Positions 13,401-28,400 of a stretch of 64,000 nucleotides of DNA are shown piece after piece (the stretch's first letter is position 1; each line of letters begins with the position of its first letter). Origin of the DNA: Melanocharis versteri (taxonomy: Eukaryota; Chordata; Aves; Passeriformes; Melanocharitidae); the NCBI GenBank assembly GCA_013397845.1, contig VZTG01001095.1:1-64000 (forward strand), written 5' to 3'. The notes beneath the pieces are model-generated. The model saw nothing but the letters and a program-made list of their open reading frames with translations, ran no database searches and was not told where the DNA came from. Made by a program: the position numbers and the translations under genes.

Positions 13401-16400
13401 GAATCTGAAAACTGATTTCTCTTGGTTCTGTTCTGCTTTTCCAGAGACAGATGTGCAAAACAAAAGGGAAATTGGACGTCAGGGTAATGCCAGGGCAATT
13501 TGATCTATAAGGCAGAAGGATACTAGAATACCTCTTTGAGATTTTCTGAGATATGTTCCGTCTGCTACTTGTCTAAAGCCCTACTAATAACATCAGGTTT
13601 GGTGAAATAAGCCACAGTAAGGATTTGTCAGCACATTCTGCACACAACATGATCTAAAACTACTTCTTGCACAAAGCATCATTTTGTCTTTTGGGCTTCT
13701 TGGGCCAGTACCAGAAGTTGTTCCATTGCTCATATTTGCTGGTTTACCAAAGAGAAGTGTCATAATCTTTTTTTTCCAATGCTCTTAGAAGATTCTCCTA
13801 AGAATCTAAAACTCTTCATTCTGTTTTCAGTTGACTGAATAAAACAATGGCATCTTGTTTCCACCAAAACCCCCATTCTCATATTGTTTATGCTAGAACA
13901 TAGCAATTTGCTGAAATAATATTCAGGCATAAATCCTGAATCAAATTCTGGAAAGCACAAAGCACCTTCAAATGTCACATTTCCTTACCCCTTTCCTTTG
14001 ACTAAGATCTTCTTTCCTTTGGTGCATCAATATTGTAAATAACTTGAAGACAGACAGGAATATTTGGACCTGCCATTAATACTGAAATGACATACACATG
14101 GTATATTCTGCCCTTCCTTAAAACCAATCACCAATTTTAAAAATTGTTCTGATTATAGAAATTATGATAAAATGCAGTACTCAATAAATTCTTGCCAAAT
14201 GTGGAGTCCCATAACTTTCGAATCTGAGCTGTTGTCCTTTCTTTGAAAAAAATGAGAGATGTACCCACCTAATAAGAGCAGTTCCATTATAATTTCCTGA
14301 AGGTTCTCCAATCAAAACATGCTTGGATGAATGGGCTATCCCAACCACCCCAGAAGCTCCTTCATCTCCCATAATAATGATGGTTGCAACACCTATGAAG
14401 AGAACAATATTTCTCATGGTAAATGAAAACTAAGCAATGAGCTATCTTTGGTAGACTTTGTGACATGAGTGGTTAAGCATCAGCTTCACAAAGGTCCTGC
14501 GGAATTCTCTTTGACTTCTTCAGACAAGGGACTTAGGTAAAAAGACTGACATTCAAAATTGCAACCAACTAGCTGCACACAAAATACTTAGGCACTGACT
14601 AAAGTAGTATTAACAGACTTAGAATAGTTCTCATATAGAATATCTAAAACCAGAAGATACTGAATTAACTCTTTACCATTTACAGGGGATATCTCTGCAT
14701 CACCAGTAGAGACTAGCTGAATGGTAAATGTTTCATTCCCCTCCAGCAGACCATCTTGTATTGCATGTAAAATAATCAGCTTCTGGGACTCAGTCTGCAT
14801 CATGTAAAAACCAGAAAGACACGAATATATATTAAATGAAATTAAACAAAACACAGTATTAAAAGCAATTTTTTTAACATATCAAGTGTTAAGAATGCTT
14901 GACATATTCTCCAGTATTTTTTAAATATCTAATTTCTGATCTGGCTAAAATTTTTTCTCACAGATTATTAAACAGTAAAAATTGTCTCTCAAAAACTGTG
15001 TGCCACCCTAAAAATACCCTCTCTATTTTTAACTAAATAAAGATTGAAATTCCTTTGAAATTATATTCACATAGATGTTTTCAACTTAGAGGAAACTTTC
15101 TATACAAAAATTTTTCCATCAGAAACTGCATATTCAACAGTACACATATTCTAAGGATTGAAACATTATTAAGATTGGATATATTAGTCAAATTTCTGCC
15201 TAATCCACATTTTTGTCAGTGGGAAGTGGCATACACATTGTATAAATTTAGTATACCATGCATACACAGTTGTATGCTTATCCTTAAGCATATATAAAAG
15301 TTCAGGACAAAATGTCAAAGCCTATCAGCAGAGAAAGGATAGCAAAACTTTGCCAAATACTGATGGTTTTACCAAAAAATCTATTTTCCAGCTGACTCAA
15401 AGTAAAACAACCAGCATGCCAGTTTATTTAATGAAAAACAAGCTTGCACCGAGAGAAAATAGATTATGTTTTGTTAAAATACTTTTCTTCCTTAAATATT
15501 TTGAGTAGACTGTAAAAGATCAATATTAACATAGTATCGGTATCCAATATTTTAACTCTGACTTCAGAGGTCTAACCTGCCATGAAATACAATTAAATAA
15601 CACTGTCTAGTTTGAAAGTTATTAAGGTGCTTTTTGGTTCTTTTTTTTTTTTTTATTGGCATTAGATTTTGAGCATTCATTTTTCTTTCTCACCCTTTCA
15701 ATATAAATTTTCTTTTTAAGATGCCTGATACTGTAGTGGGAAAAGTGTTTCTGTAATCATTATGTACATTCAGTAGACTTCAATTCCTCTTTCTTAATTG
15801 TAAAAACAGTAGAGATTTGAAGAGCTACCTTCCTGATGATTACATTACGTTGCATTAAAAGAGCATGTCAGCTTTCCTTTACAGCTTGAAAGAAACCTGA
15901 ATACTGCTAACCCCACCAGTTCAAACTGACCTTTTTCTCGTGTATAATAAGTGGTAACCCTCTACTTCTAAAAACATGTAACAACAACCATACAAACACA
16001 CACAAGTAGAAGAAAGTATTTATAAATCTAATAGTAAATAAGTTTTGCAATGTCTGAAATACCTCATTGAAATGAAGGGTACCATTTAGAGGGGTCAGAT
16101 CATGTCTAGCTGCTTCCTCAAGAATCCATAACACTTTAACTGCTCCTCGTCCTCCCTGACTTCGACTTACATTGAGCAAAACAACTGCAGCAGAGTCATC
16201 AGGTGTCTGAGGTTCCTTCACAGTTACCTGATGGAGAAAGAGAAGCAGAATGTGGGAAAGGCTGTATTGAAAAAGTCAAAAGCTGTATTGATAATGTCAA
16301 AAGACATGGATACATGTTTGAGATAAACAACAAAAAAACCATTATCAATGACAATGCTGAAAAATAGGAGTGAAAATGAACAGGAACGTAACAGGTGTAA

Positions 16401-19400
16401 GGAGTGTGTTGAATTCTGATAGCAAGGATTAGTCAGTCAAGTGATTTCTGTATGCTCTGTGATTCAAAACAATTACAGACAATGTCACCAGCAGGCTCAG
16501 CACAGGCAAAATGGAGAGCAGAAGCACTGCAAGAACTAAGATGAGATATGCTCTGTAATTTCTTTCCAAATTTTATTTTCAGTAATGCAGATTATTATAC
16601 AGACCACGAAAAATCCTACCTAGATGTCCTGAATTGTTAGTGAATTAAATTGATTGAGTCATGCAGAGATCTATATTTACGCAGCAGCACTTTCACTGTT
16701 ACTACCATCTGACACAGCTAGATGAAGACAGGCACTACTATAATTTCAATGAAATCATGTCTTCCACTGCAGTGAAGGCTTACAAAAATCAGCTATATGC
16801 TAGTGACACAAACCCACTATCCAACTTATGCAGAAATGAGCGCAACCTAAATCAAACTCACATTCTTTTCTTCAAATCCAAATACCCCAACTGGGGAATC
16901 ATTTGGTGGAATAGCGACAGTTACCAGGGTGTCATTCCCAAGTCTTGCACCACCTGTTACCCTCACCAGGGCAATTTTGAATATCTCAAGGAATTCAACT
17001 TCACTGTCATCTATGATTGTAATTTCTATTTCTCCTGTAGCCTGTAGAAATGTTAAAGAGAACAAAAAAGAAACAAAGCTTCATTTATAATATTCTGTGA
17101 ATTGTTTGAAAAAATTTAAATTTAAAACAGGCAAATTGTATCTAGTAACAGATAAACAGACATTGTTCACTTGTTCATTTTTCTTCTTATGCTTGTATAT
17201 TTATAATAAGAAGACATAATTTCAGTAGTAGTTTTTAAGTCCATCAATATAAATCTTATTTGTTAAAACCAGCAGACTGCTCTGCTTTGGTACTCAGTAG
17301 AAAGTGAAGGTTGACAATATTGTCAATAGACAGTCAAAATTCTGCACACTATGTATATCCTTCCTTTTGCCAAAGACCACTTATATTCACTTAAAATCAA
17401 AATCCCTTGTGTACACTCAGTATTCTCAGGTGCAGCATGAAATTTAAAATTATGTGTAGAACACAGCTAAAAAACCATATAGGCTTATCTGAGAATTTAT
17501 AGCAAAGATGAATTCCGCTACAAATTTTCAGTGTAAGAGGGTTTATTATTAGAAGTTACGTCCTCACTTGCCAAAGTATCAAAGACACACAAGCCTGTTT
17601 GGTCAACATTTATGAATATTCTGGTTTTCCATGTTAAAGAACTGAAGCTGGGAGCATCATTCATATACATAAGGCCATAACTAATATGTTTTCAGTGAAA
17701 ATTCTGCTACAGGAAAACACGCAAAAAATCTTAAGCTGGTAACGCAAAGTCAGGTAAACTTTCAGCAGGTACACACCTGCCCATCTGCAAATGTAAGGTT
17801 TCCAAATGATGGTGTGAAGTCTTCAAAGCTGGCAGTTGAATGAATGGCTTCCCAGTACAGAGTTGTTGACCCAAACCTCCCAGCCTGTCGAACAACTGGG
17901 AGTTTCAGTACATTCTGTGGTGGTGGTACCTCATAACCCAAAACAGCTCCAGTGATATCCTGTACATTCAAAAAGAAACTGTGGAGTGTCTCAACAAGCT
18001 TTTTCTTTTTATTTTCTTTTTTTTTTTAAGTTGACTTGCAGTTAAAAATAGATTAAGAAACACATAACTACTTGTAAAACAGTCTGGACTTAGCATTGAC
18101 CTTGCTCTGAGCAGAAATCTGAATCAGATGACCTCCTGAGATCCCTTTTTATGACACTAATTTCAGCACAGCCAGCTCCATAATAAATTTTGTGTATTAT
18201 TTGTGATGAACCTCTTAAGAAAGAATTGTTTGTCTGGTATCTGGCCATTTTATCCAGAACAATTTAGCAACATAAAGCCTATCAGAAAACTTTCAGAAGT
18301 CATCTGAGAAATCAGACTGTCTTGCTCAGATGCCACTTTACATATTTTTCATTCAGACTTATTTACCTTAGTAACATTAAAATTAAATATTCCTCTGGCA
18401 TCGTCATTTTCTTCAATTGTGATTTCAGCTATTTCTAACCCAAGCCTCTTCACACTTGGCTGGCCTCCAGAAGAAGAACTGATCAGCTGCACATCAGTAA
18501 TATTGACAATAAATCCTTCCTGTAATTCTGGAATATTGTCCTGAAAAAAAAAAAATTAAATGTTTTTTTTTTTTTTTCAGTGAAACAATACAAGTTTATC
18601 ATACATGCAGGCAGTTGACTACCTGTAGGTTATTTACTGTTCAAAACTTCTCAGCATTTGGGACCATATAACCAATCCCTTGCTTCATACTACATGAAAG
18701 ATGAAAAAGGCTACTTTTGCTGAGATTTTGAAATCAAAGCTGACAAGTCAGATTCCAGATCTGCAAGAACAGTGGAAAGCAGTGCTGGCTGTCACCTGTT
18801 ACTGCTGCCTAGAAGAAAGTCAGCTAGATCTCAGAAACCAAGCCATGACTTGAAAATCAGTATCTCCATTCTAAATATATTTATAGAATATACATAATTT
18901 TTTCCTTTGTCTATATTATAAGTAAATTTTGGGACTATAATAAAATGAAGAATTTGGCTCATTCCCAGTGATAAGTACGCAAGCTTTTTTGAAAGGGGTG
19001 GCTGCAAAAGTCCCAGCACAGCCATTTCTAGAATGTTAAGTCATACTACTAGTATAAAATCAGTACCATTTCCACTTCCTTAGAAGATATTAATACTGAA
19101 GACGTTGTTAGGCTACTCACAGGCAAAATAGTGACTATGACAGAAGTTGTTGTTGCATTCTCTGTCATAATGACTTTTTTCTTTTCCAGTATATAATCCT
19201 GATTTTCTGTTGCTTGGCTGGAGGGGGGTAGTTCAAAGTTTGGTGCAGTGCTCAACTGAACTGCAAGATCTCCAACAAATCCTTGTTCTCGAACAATTTG
19301 TAGAGTAACAGTTGTTGAATTCTCCTGCCCTACAGGAAGGAGAGGAAAAAAATTCAAGACATGATTGTTTTACAGTCATAGAATATGCTGAGTTGGAAGG

Positions 19401-22400
19401 GACCCATCAGGATCATCGGAGTCCAACTCCTGGGCCTGCACAGGACACTCCAAGAATCACACCGTGTGCCTGAGAGAATTGTCCAAACACTTCTTGAACT
19501 CTGTCAGGCTTGGTGATGTGGACATTTCCTTGAGGACCCTGTTCCGGTGCTCAGCCACACTCTGGGTAAAAAAAACTTTTCCTCATATCCAACCTAAATC
19601 TGCCCAAACTCAGCCTCATGCCATTTACTCGAGTCCTGTCACTGGGCACCACAGAGAAGAGATCAGTATCTGTCCCTCTTCTTCCCCTCACAATGAAGTT
19701 GTAACTGCGATGAGGTCTCCCCTCAACCTCCTCCTGTCCAGGTTGAACACGCCAAGTTACCTCAGCCACTCTTCATTCAGCTTTCCCTCAAGGCCTTCAC
19801 CATCCTCATGTCCCTCCTCTACATGCTGTCTAGTAGTTTAAGGTCTTTCTTTTATTGCAGTGCCCAAAACTGTCCCTAGCTCTCGAGGTGAGGCCGCCCC
19901 AGTGCAGATCAGAGCAGGACAATCCCCTCCCTTGCCCGACTGGCAACGCTGGGCCTGATGCACCCAGGACACTCCTGGCCCTCCTGGCTGCCAGGGCACT
20001 GCTGACTCATGTTCAACCTTCCAGTGACCAGAACCCCCAGGTCCCTTTCCACAGCTCTGCTTTCCAGCATCTCATTCCCCAGTCTGTCCATACGTCCAGA
20101 GTTGCCCCATCCCAGGTGCAGAATCTGTTACTTTCCCTTGTCAAACTTCGTATGGTTGGTGATTGCCCAGTGCTCTAATTCGTCAAGGTCTCCCTAACTT
20201 GAGGTCTCTCTTCAGGGCCTCTCTGCCCTCAAGGGAGTCGACAGCTCCTCCCAGTTTAATGTTTTTAACTTAGTATTCCTAAGAGTCCTGCATCCAAGTC
20301 GTTCATGAAGATGTTGAAGAGAACTGAGACTAGGATGGAGCTCTATGGAACCCCCTCTTTAACCCTTGCCCTGCTTGATTTTCAGCTCACCTAACTACTG
20401 GAGCTGCTTGCTAGAGCCCACTTGAATTCTGCTCAGCAACACAACAGTCCTCGGATAATTCCACGGCGTAAGCAGATGAGCACACAAGTGGTGTGAACAC
20501 ACAAAACACTACCTACATCTGGAGGTATTGTGCATTTAAAAGCTGAATCTAGAAGAAGAATAAGATATGGAATATCTACAGTTTTACGTGTGTTACACAA
20601 ATTATTACCTCAACACTTCTACTTTTATTCAGTTATCCTTCAAAACTTCCACTTCAATACTTTGCCTGGCCTTTCCTGCCTAGGCCATCACTATGGATTC
20701 TAACACAGAAATTGTCACTGAGTGCAGTAATTCTGGCTGTAAATGTCACATTTCTTTAACTGAAATATTGAAGAAGTTAAATAGATTTGTATCAGTCAGG
20801 CTCAGCACCCTTTTGGGAAAGCAGATTTGTAATTTTATCCAATAAATGATGAAACACATAATCTGGCTAATAGTGGTGCATTTATGACTGGAGAAATAGA
20901 AACAGATAAAATGTAAACCAGTTACTGTAACTAGATATTATTTCACAGATAGCAGTTGTGTATAATTAATTAAAAATACAACAGTTAAAGACTGGAAAAA
21001 AAAAACCAACCTTGTGCAACCAGTGGAAGCTAAGAACCTTCCTTGAATCCTAACTGCAAAGTATAAATGTTTATTATGAGTATGTTTGTGTAAGAAATCA
21101 ACAGAATCTCTTTACATTACTTCCAGGTTCTAAAAAAGGGGCAACACCAATTCACCTGAAAATAGAACTGGTTTGAATGTTTTACCTGTGATAATATACT
21201 CTGATGGAAAAAGTATTTTTTGTATATGTAATTTTTTAATATGGACAGAATATTAAATCGTTAGAAAATTCTAATTGGGCTGTTAAATTATGAATAGCTC
21301 ATCAGGTAGCTGCGGGAAGAACCCCAAAAAATGCCAGCTAGTACTCTGAACGAGGAGAGAGGGAAGAAGCCTGAACATCATGGCAAATCTCCTCTGGCCA
21401 ACTGCCTGGGAGATCCTTTTCAACTTGCGCCTTGAAGGAAAACCAAATCAAACATGCAGCCGCAAGCAGAAAAATACCACCTTTTTCCTGAAGTGGAATT
21501 CACTCCTGCTCTGCTTCCTTCCTTCCCCTAGCCCTCTGAGCAAAAAGCTTCCCTTTTTGAGCCACATCAAGAGAAAAGTCTTTCTATGTAAATTATTTTA
21601 AACAATATAGCAATCCCATTAAATGGACAACTTCTGCTTTTTATAGAAACAGAAGTATTTTATGCATTAAACAAGAATGGCTAGAGAATATTGCTATATG
21701 CAATGTGAAATACAGCGTAGTTACATATTTTAAGGGATATTTCTGCCGCACTTTAATAAAAAACTGCTGAGATACATATATATACACACATATACTTACA
21801 TACATACATACATATATATATATAAATATATATATATATGTAACCAGCGTTGTAACTTCAACAATGCTAACTTTGAAAAAAACATACATTCTTTCCTAAG
21901 AATCAAGAAATAGACTTACCTTCTGGCTCTGTGATTTTAACAAAGAGAGACTCCATATGCCATGCAATTACACCATGCGGAGAGTCACTAGGTAAAATGC
22001 TAAGTACAGCTCTTGCCCTTTCGGGATCAATGACAGCTCCTTTTGTGGTATCTTGAACATCCACAGTGGTAACATGGGTGAGTGTGATTTCCACTGTCTC
22101 TGAAAGTTCTGCAACACTGTCCGCAAGAATTGTCAGGGTGATTGTGGACAGGGCCTGACCTTCTGAAAACGTAATCTAAAGTTTCAGAGGAAGGGGAGGA
22201 AAAAAAGTCAAATATCTTGTCAGTGTTGTTAAACCTAGAGATTTATTCTGTAAACTCTGTCAGTTATAAAACGCAGATACATACACATATACATATATTA
22301 TAGAATCATAGAATATGAGGTTGGAAGGGACCACAAGGATCATCTGGCCCAATCTTTCTTGGCAGTACCACAGTCTAAACAAGATGGCCCAGCATCCTGT

Positions 22401-25400
22401 CCAGCTCAATCTTACAAGTGTCAGTTCTGGGGAGTCCACAACTTCCCTGGGAAGGTTATTCCAATGGATGATTGTTCTCATGGTGAAAAATTTTCCTCTT
22501 ATGTCCATGAGAATCTTCCCAGGAGTAACTTGCATCCATTACCCCTTGTATTTTCAATGGGATACCTTGTATAAAGTAAGTCTCCTCCTTTATAGCCACC
22601 TTTTAAATACTGAACCATGGTCTGAACATAAGGTCTCCCCATAATTTTCTTCTGTACTTTCCCCTGTACTCAGCACGGGTGAGGCATCACCTTGAGTGCT
22701 GTGTCCAGTTCTGGGCCCCTTAGTTTAGGGAGGACGTCGAGACGCTTGAGCACGTCCAGAGCAGGGCAACAAGGCTGGAGAGGGGCTTGGAATACAAGCC
22801 CTGTGAGGAGCAGCTGAGGGAGCTGGGATTGTTTAGCCTGGAGAAGAGGAGGCTCAGAGGTGACCTTATCATTCTATACAACTGCCTGAAAGGTGGTTGT
22901 AGTCAGGGGGGGGTTGGTCTCTTTTTCCAGGCAGCAACTGACAGAATGAGAGGACACAGTCTTAAGCTGCACCCGGGGAAATATAGACTGGAAGTTAGGA
23001 ATAAGTTTTTTATGGAAAGAGTGATAAAGTACTGGAATTGTCTGTCTGGGGAGGTGGTGGAGTCACCATCCTTGGATGCGTTTAAAAAAAGATTGGATCT
23101 GGCACTCAGTGCCATGATTTTCCAGCCTAGCGATTCATGACTGTGATTTTCTCAAGGTTGAACAGTTCTCTCAGCCTTTCCTTATATGACAGACTTTCAA
23201 GTCCTCTGACCACATTTGTGACCAGCTCTGGACCCCCACCAGCCTGTCCATATCTATTTTTCATACCGGGAACTAAAAGGGGACACAGAATTACAGGTGT
23301 AGCCCAAGAAGTGCTCAGTAGAGTGGGCTAATGACTGCTTTATCTCTGCTGGGAGTGGCCTTGTTGATGCAACCCAGAAATATCCTGGTGGATTGCCTCA
23401 GTGTTCTCTTACATTGAGCTTATCGACCAGCAGGATTAGCAAGTCCCTTTCCCTGGAGCTAATCGCCAGTCAGGGCAGATCCTAGTGAGTGCTGCACTCC
23501 TGGATTATGTTTTCCATAGTGCAACATTTGTTCCTAATGAATCTTCCAGCCTAGCCAGGCCTTCCTGCTGGGTGGCTCTCCAAAGTGTCCACTTCCCCAC
23601 TTAGTTTGGTATCATCGTCAAACTTAATCAGAGTACACCCAACCTCATCACCCACATGACTTACGAAGATATTAAACACTGTTGGGCCCAATATTGATCC
23701 CTGAGGAAACACACTTGTGACAAGTTGTCAGTTTGAAAAGGAGCTATTTACCACCACTCCCTGGGGGCAGCAATAACACAATAGTTTATTTAGAAGAAGG
23801 CTACGGCAAGCTGTATCAAAAACCTTGGAGAAATCCAGGTAGACAATGGCTTTTTCTTTTCTTATTATGCAGCCTTTATCTCAAGCTTTTTCACTTTATT
23901 TTCTCCTCATCCTGCTGAGATGGGGGAGTAAGAGAGAACTAGGTGGGAGTTTTTTAGACAGCCAAGGTCAACACACCACATATATCCATATCAAAAGAAG
24001 GATGAACATATAGTATCTATTAAAATCATTTCTATGTGTAAAAATGGCTACTCAACTTTTTTTTTCTTTTTCAGATAAAATGATTGATACATGCTTTGTC
24101 CATGTATATTCTTAGTTTTAAATTCAAAGGGCCCGCCACTAGATTAGGTCTTTCTCAACAAGGAAGGTGTGTCTATAAACACTTAGGCTACACATATTGT
24201 GTAGGATAAACAGAAATTTCCACTGAATATTATACCTTTTTGACTCTTCTTGCCTTCAAACCTATGCAGTGAAATTGTGTGGCATGTAGCCAGGATGCTC
24301 AAGGAGTACTCTAACAATTTCAGTATGATTGTTTTGGCATCCTTGATTTCCCATCCATTTATTTTTCTCTTCTTTTTTTTTTTTCAGGCTTCGTGTCTGC
24401 TACTGACAGCCACAAGGTGGAGGACTTTGATTTACAGAAACTGGTTCCTGCCAGTCCTAAGGCATGCAAAGAGCTTTGGCCTGCAGGAAAAACTGGGTTT
24501 TAACACAGCTGGGAATCTAAAAGTCTCAGGAACAGAGAAAACTGGGACTTGTCATATTCTGCTGGGCCACTTAAGTTCTCCATCGTATTGAGAAGTTCAG
24601 GACAAAGAGCAAACACTCCCAGATTCCCACCTATGCAAATGGTTTGACATAGTAACTGAACCTCACAGCAGGAAGAAAAGAAGATGGGAATAGGATACTA
24701 CAGATACACATTTCCAGTGCCTGGACAGCATTGCAATATCAGGTTCCAGAAGTGTTAGAGTGATATTGCTGTATTATGTGCCAGCCAGAAGCACAAACCA
24801 CCAGAATCACAGGAAAAGACCAGGAAGCAGGGATTAACAGAAAAGTGGGGCAATCTAACATGTACTGTCCTTCTCACTCAGTACATCTGTATCTATTATC
24901 TGAGACAATACAGTCAGTGCTTCACCAATAACAGTGACATTATTAGATACCATTCCTGAAGCTGGAAATACATCACTTATGCTCCCATTAGCAATCCACT
25001 CTACTGTAACTCGCCCATATGTTCCTATTAAACGTTCAACATTCAGGGTGATCAAGCTGTCCTGTTCCATTTCTTCAACTTGCTTAAATAAAGAACTCTG
25101 GAAAACATACAGCAGCAGAACCAAAGCATTATTTTCTTAGAAAGAAAAGTTTCTTTAGGGAACAGGGTATTCAAAGGGGGCAAGAGACACTGGGCATCAA
25201 TAAATTAATCTACTTTTAAGCAACTAAATGCAAGTCTGCTGATTAAATTTATGTATCTTAACACTCAGAGGTACTCAACAAGCCCGAATTTCATAATCAA
25301 AAGAATTTGAAATGTCAGACCTCTTTATCCTAAGGCAAAAATTCAATGTTTTTTGTTAGTTTTTTTTAGTACAGTATTTTATGTCCAAATCATGTGAAGC

Positions 25401-28400
25401 AGATATCAAACATGTAGACTTTCAAGACAGTAATATTTTTACTGCTGTTATTTTGCTATTATTAATCCTCCTCACACAAGTCCAGATGCAACTGACTTCA
25501 TTTCAGTAATGATTCTTCTGTGTTTTATATCTTGATAAGGCATTTAGTACATATATCTGTTTACATAACTTCTACAATATTTGATGATTTAAGAATCAAC
25601 CACTCCAAATAATACCTTCAGTCTGACATATTCTCCAAAGTTATTTTTTGGTTCAGGCAGATGGGCTTATCCTGTCGCATAACCCAATTATCTATTTTAG
25701 AGGAAAATAATCTTTACTTAATTCCCTTGATTAACCAATTAGTAAAGACTATGAAGATATTATATATGCCATCTGAAAACTGATTTTCTAGGTTGCTGCA
25801 AAATGAAACTGATAAAATAATGGGTTATTCTAAATGTAAGAGGATAATAAAAATCCTACAATACGGACAGACTGGAACTGTGTTTCTATTGCCTGTCATC
25901 TATAGAACCAAGCAACAATGCTAAATAGAAGTAAAAGCCCTTCTCTGTCAGGTTGCTACAAGACTTTAGAAAATAATCCCATCACATGCAATTCTAGTAT
26001 GTTTGTCTTCTGTTATTCGGAAATTATATATACATATTTTAATAATTTACCTTAAAAGTTTTACCTGAGCAAATGCAATGACTCCATAGGCATTGTCATT
26101 GGAAGGAATAATTATGTTAACAAAACTGTGAACACCGATCTCTGCACCTCCTTTAGGGTTTTTCAGCCACACTTTAAAACATTCTTCCTCCTCTGGGATG
26201 ATGTCATCCAGGATATTGACTGCTATCACAGCTTCCATGTCACCAGACCCAAATATCAATTCACCTGAACTAGCATACAAACAAACACATCAAGTAATTA
26301 TAAACTATATGACTGATGAACTTTGAAAGCACTACTGAAAGTTTAACGAGCATTTTTGATTCTGCAATTGTTGTTTATATTCCTGAGTAAGTAAATGAGG
26401 TTTAAAGGTTGTGGAGTTAGTGTTGGGTTTGTTTTTCTCTTAATTACAATAGAAAATATAGTAACTGATATTTCTTATTAATGTAATTTAATTTATCCTA
26501 AATAAAAGCTTCAACATCAAGTCTAACTGCAAGTCCTTTTATTCCATATTTTAAAGCAAATTGTGAGAAGTTTGACTTCAGGTTATCCTAAGGCTACCTG
26601 TGAAAAATTCTCTTTAGTGTTAAAAAGCACACCACACACAGGTGCCTATAATGGTCTCCACTGTAACAAAAAGAGTATCACAGAAAAAGGACTGCAAGAG
26701 CTGAGAGATAAACCAAAAAACCTACCCAGGTATAAAATCTGACTGGTTGGAAACAGTAGTCAGCTCATAAATCTGGGAGCTGGACTCTACAGAAAGAGCA
26801 ATCAAGCTCTTGCTGGAGTTCAGAGACCTTGCAGTAGCAGAAGTGACATGCTCTGCATATGGGGCTTCCAGCATCAGAGAGAACTGGCTCCTTTCTGAGT
26901 TCCAGGAGTACAGTGCTGTTGTGTTCTTATCAGAGAGGAGGATGTGAACTACATTGACCAAAGAAGAGAAAAAAATAAATAGTCAGTGATATATTTAAAA
27001 GTTCTTGTAATACCAGAAATGCCTTTGGCAGCACAATTGTTAAAGTACCTCTTAAAATCTGATAAATAATATGAAAAAAATGAATGCATATATTTCTTCA
27101 ATTCCAGTACTATAAACGAAATCTTACCTAAACCTGAAGGAGGCATGAAAACATGGATATTTCTGACAGCAGAGACTGGAAGAGATTGAAAGTGTCTGAA
27201 GGTAGACTGCCCTGTCTCCCAGACAAAAATTTCGGAATTCCCAGTTTCTACAAGTGAGAAAAATGACAAAACCTAATTATATTGCTGCCTGTTAATTAAA
27301 TCACACATTGATGGCCATTCAAAGGCAGAGATTGGCAGCTTTAATTACAAAGTGAGACCAGTGATTGTATCTTCCTTTCTACTTGCATAACTCCATAGCA
27401 TGATATCCCATTAGACGATTTATTCAATGACATCATTTAAGGACCTTTATGCACACATTCACTTATAAGAACACTAAAAATCCCAGAAGACAGCAGTAAA
27501 GTACAAAGAAACCTGTGGACTGCAGTATAGGCTTTTAAATAGTCCTAGGGATGCAGACATAAAAGAATGCCTTATAGTGTCGTACTTCTAGTAAAAATGT
27601 ACTTTGCTGGACAATGATCTTTGCATATAACAAAGCTCAGAAAAGCTTAGAAAGGGTGCAGTTAGCAGCTAGATGAATGGAGTTATTATTTCCTATTGTT
27701 CTTGGGAAAATATTTCATTAGTTTCATAAATATTTGAGAACAAACACAATGCTTTAATTTTATAAAGGACAAAACACAGATTACTTTGATGAGATGCTTT
27801 TCAGCAAATTGTCACCCTCCAGTAATATTTTAATCTCTATCTAAACCCCTTTTATCCCAAATTCTTTTGCTATCAAACAAGCCAGCACATACTGAGCAAA
27901 CTCACTGTTTGTTTTCTGCTAAATACCTTCTGCAACAATTAAATACGTATCAGATCCAGAAGTCCAGGCCTCCATATGTTTTATTTCTTTTGCTGGTAAC
28001 TGATGAAGATTCCTAAACTCATTATTCAGCCATTGGTACAAGAGCACATTCTGGCTGACATTTGACAAAGAAACTATTAAGTGCATAATGCCTCCTCGGG
28101 GAAACAAGGCAATGTTCAGAGCTCTGTAAAGTGGAAGTTGATGATGCAGCACAAATATATCTTTATTCCACTGGAAAACCTGTAAAAATAGAAAATATAT
28201 TTTATTATATATTTATAACAAGCACTAAGAAAAAAGAAATATAATGTTTTTATGCATAATTGAAAAGACTTATAATTAACTGAATTCCTCATTTCTAAGG
28301 TGGATCCTACTTTATGGTGGAAGCACACTGATAAATAACTGCAAGTATCTACCTTACTGCAAGCACCTGTGCCTGTTCTTCAGATGAACAGGTTTATGGT

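Noticed and set aside
19464..20197. Plus and minus frames of 60 to 125 codons
   Set aside because: They are shadows in a degraded CR1 element.
22787..23140. 117-residue plus-strand open frame as a host gene
   Set aside because: Its sequence is the decayed C-terminal end of CR1 ORF2.
24855..24950. In-frame extension of the exon 24951-25097 by about 30 codons to a stop
   Set aside because: The next exon at 22175 begins ITFSEGQ and joins naturally after PASGM, so the extension is intron read-through past the gtatct donor.
26047..26064. Second GT donor 14 bp past the donor of exon 26065-26269
   Set aside because: 14 bp is not a multiple of three and would shift frame relative to the next exon; the CAG|gtaaaa donor fits.
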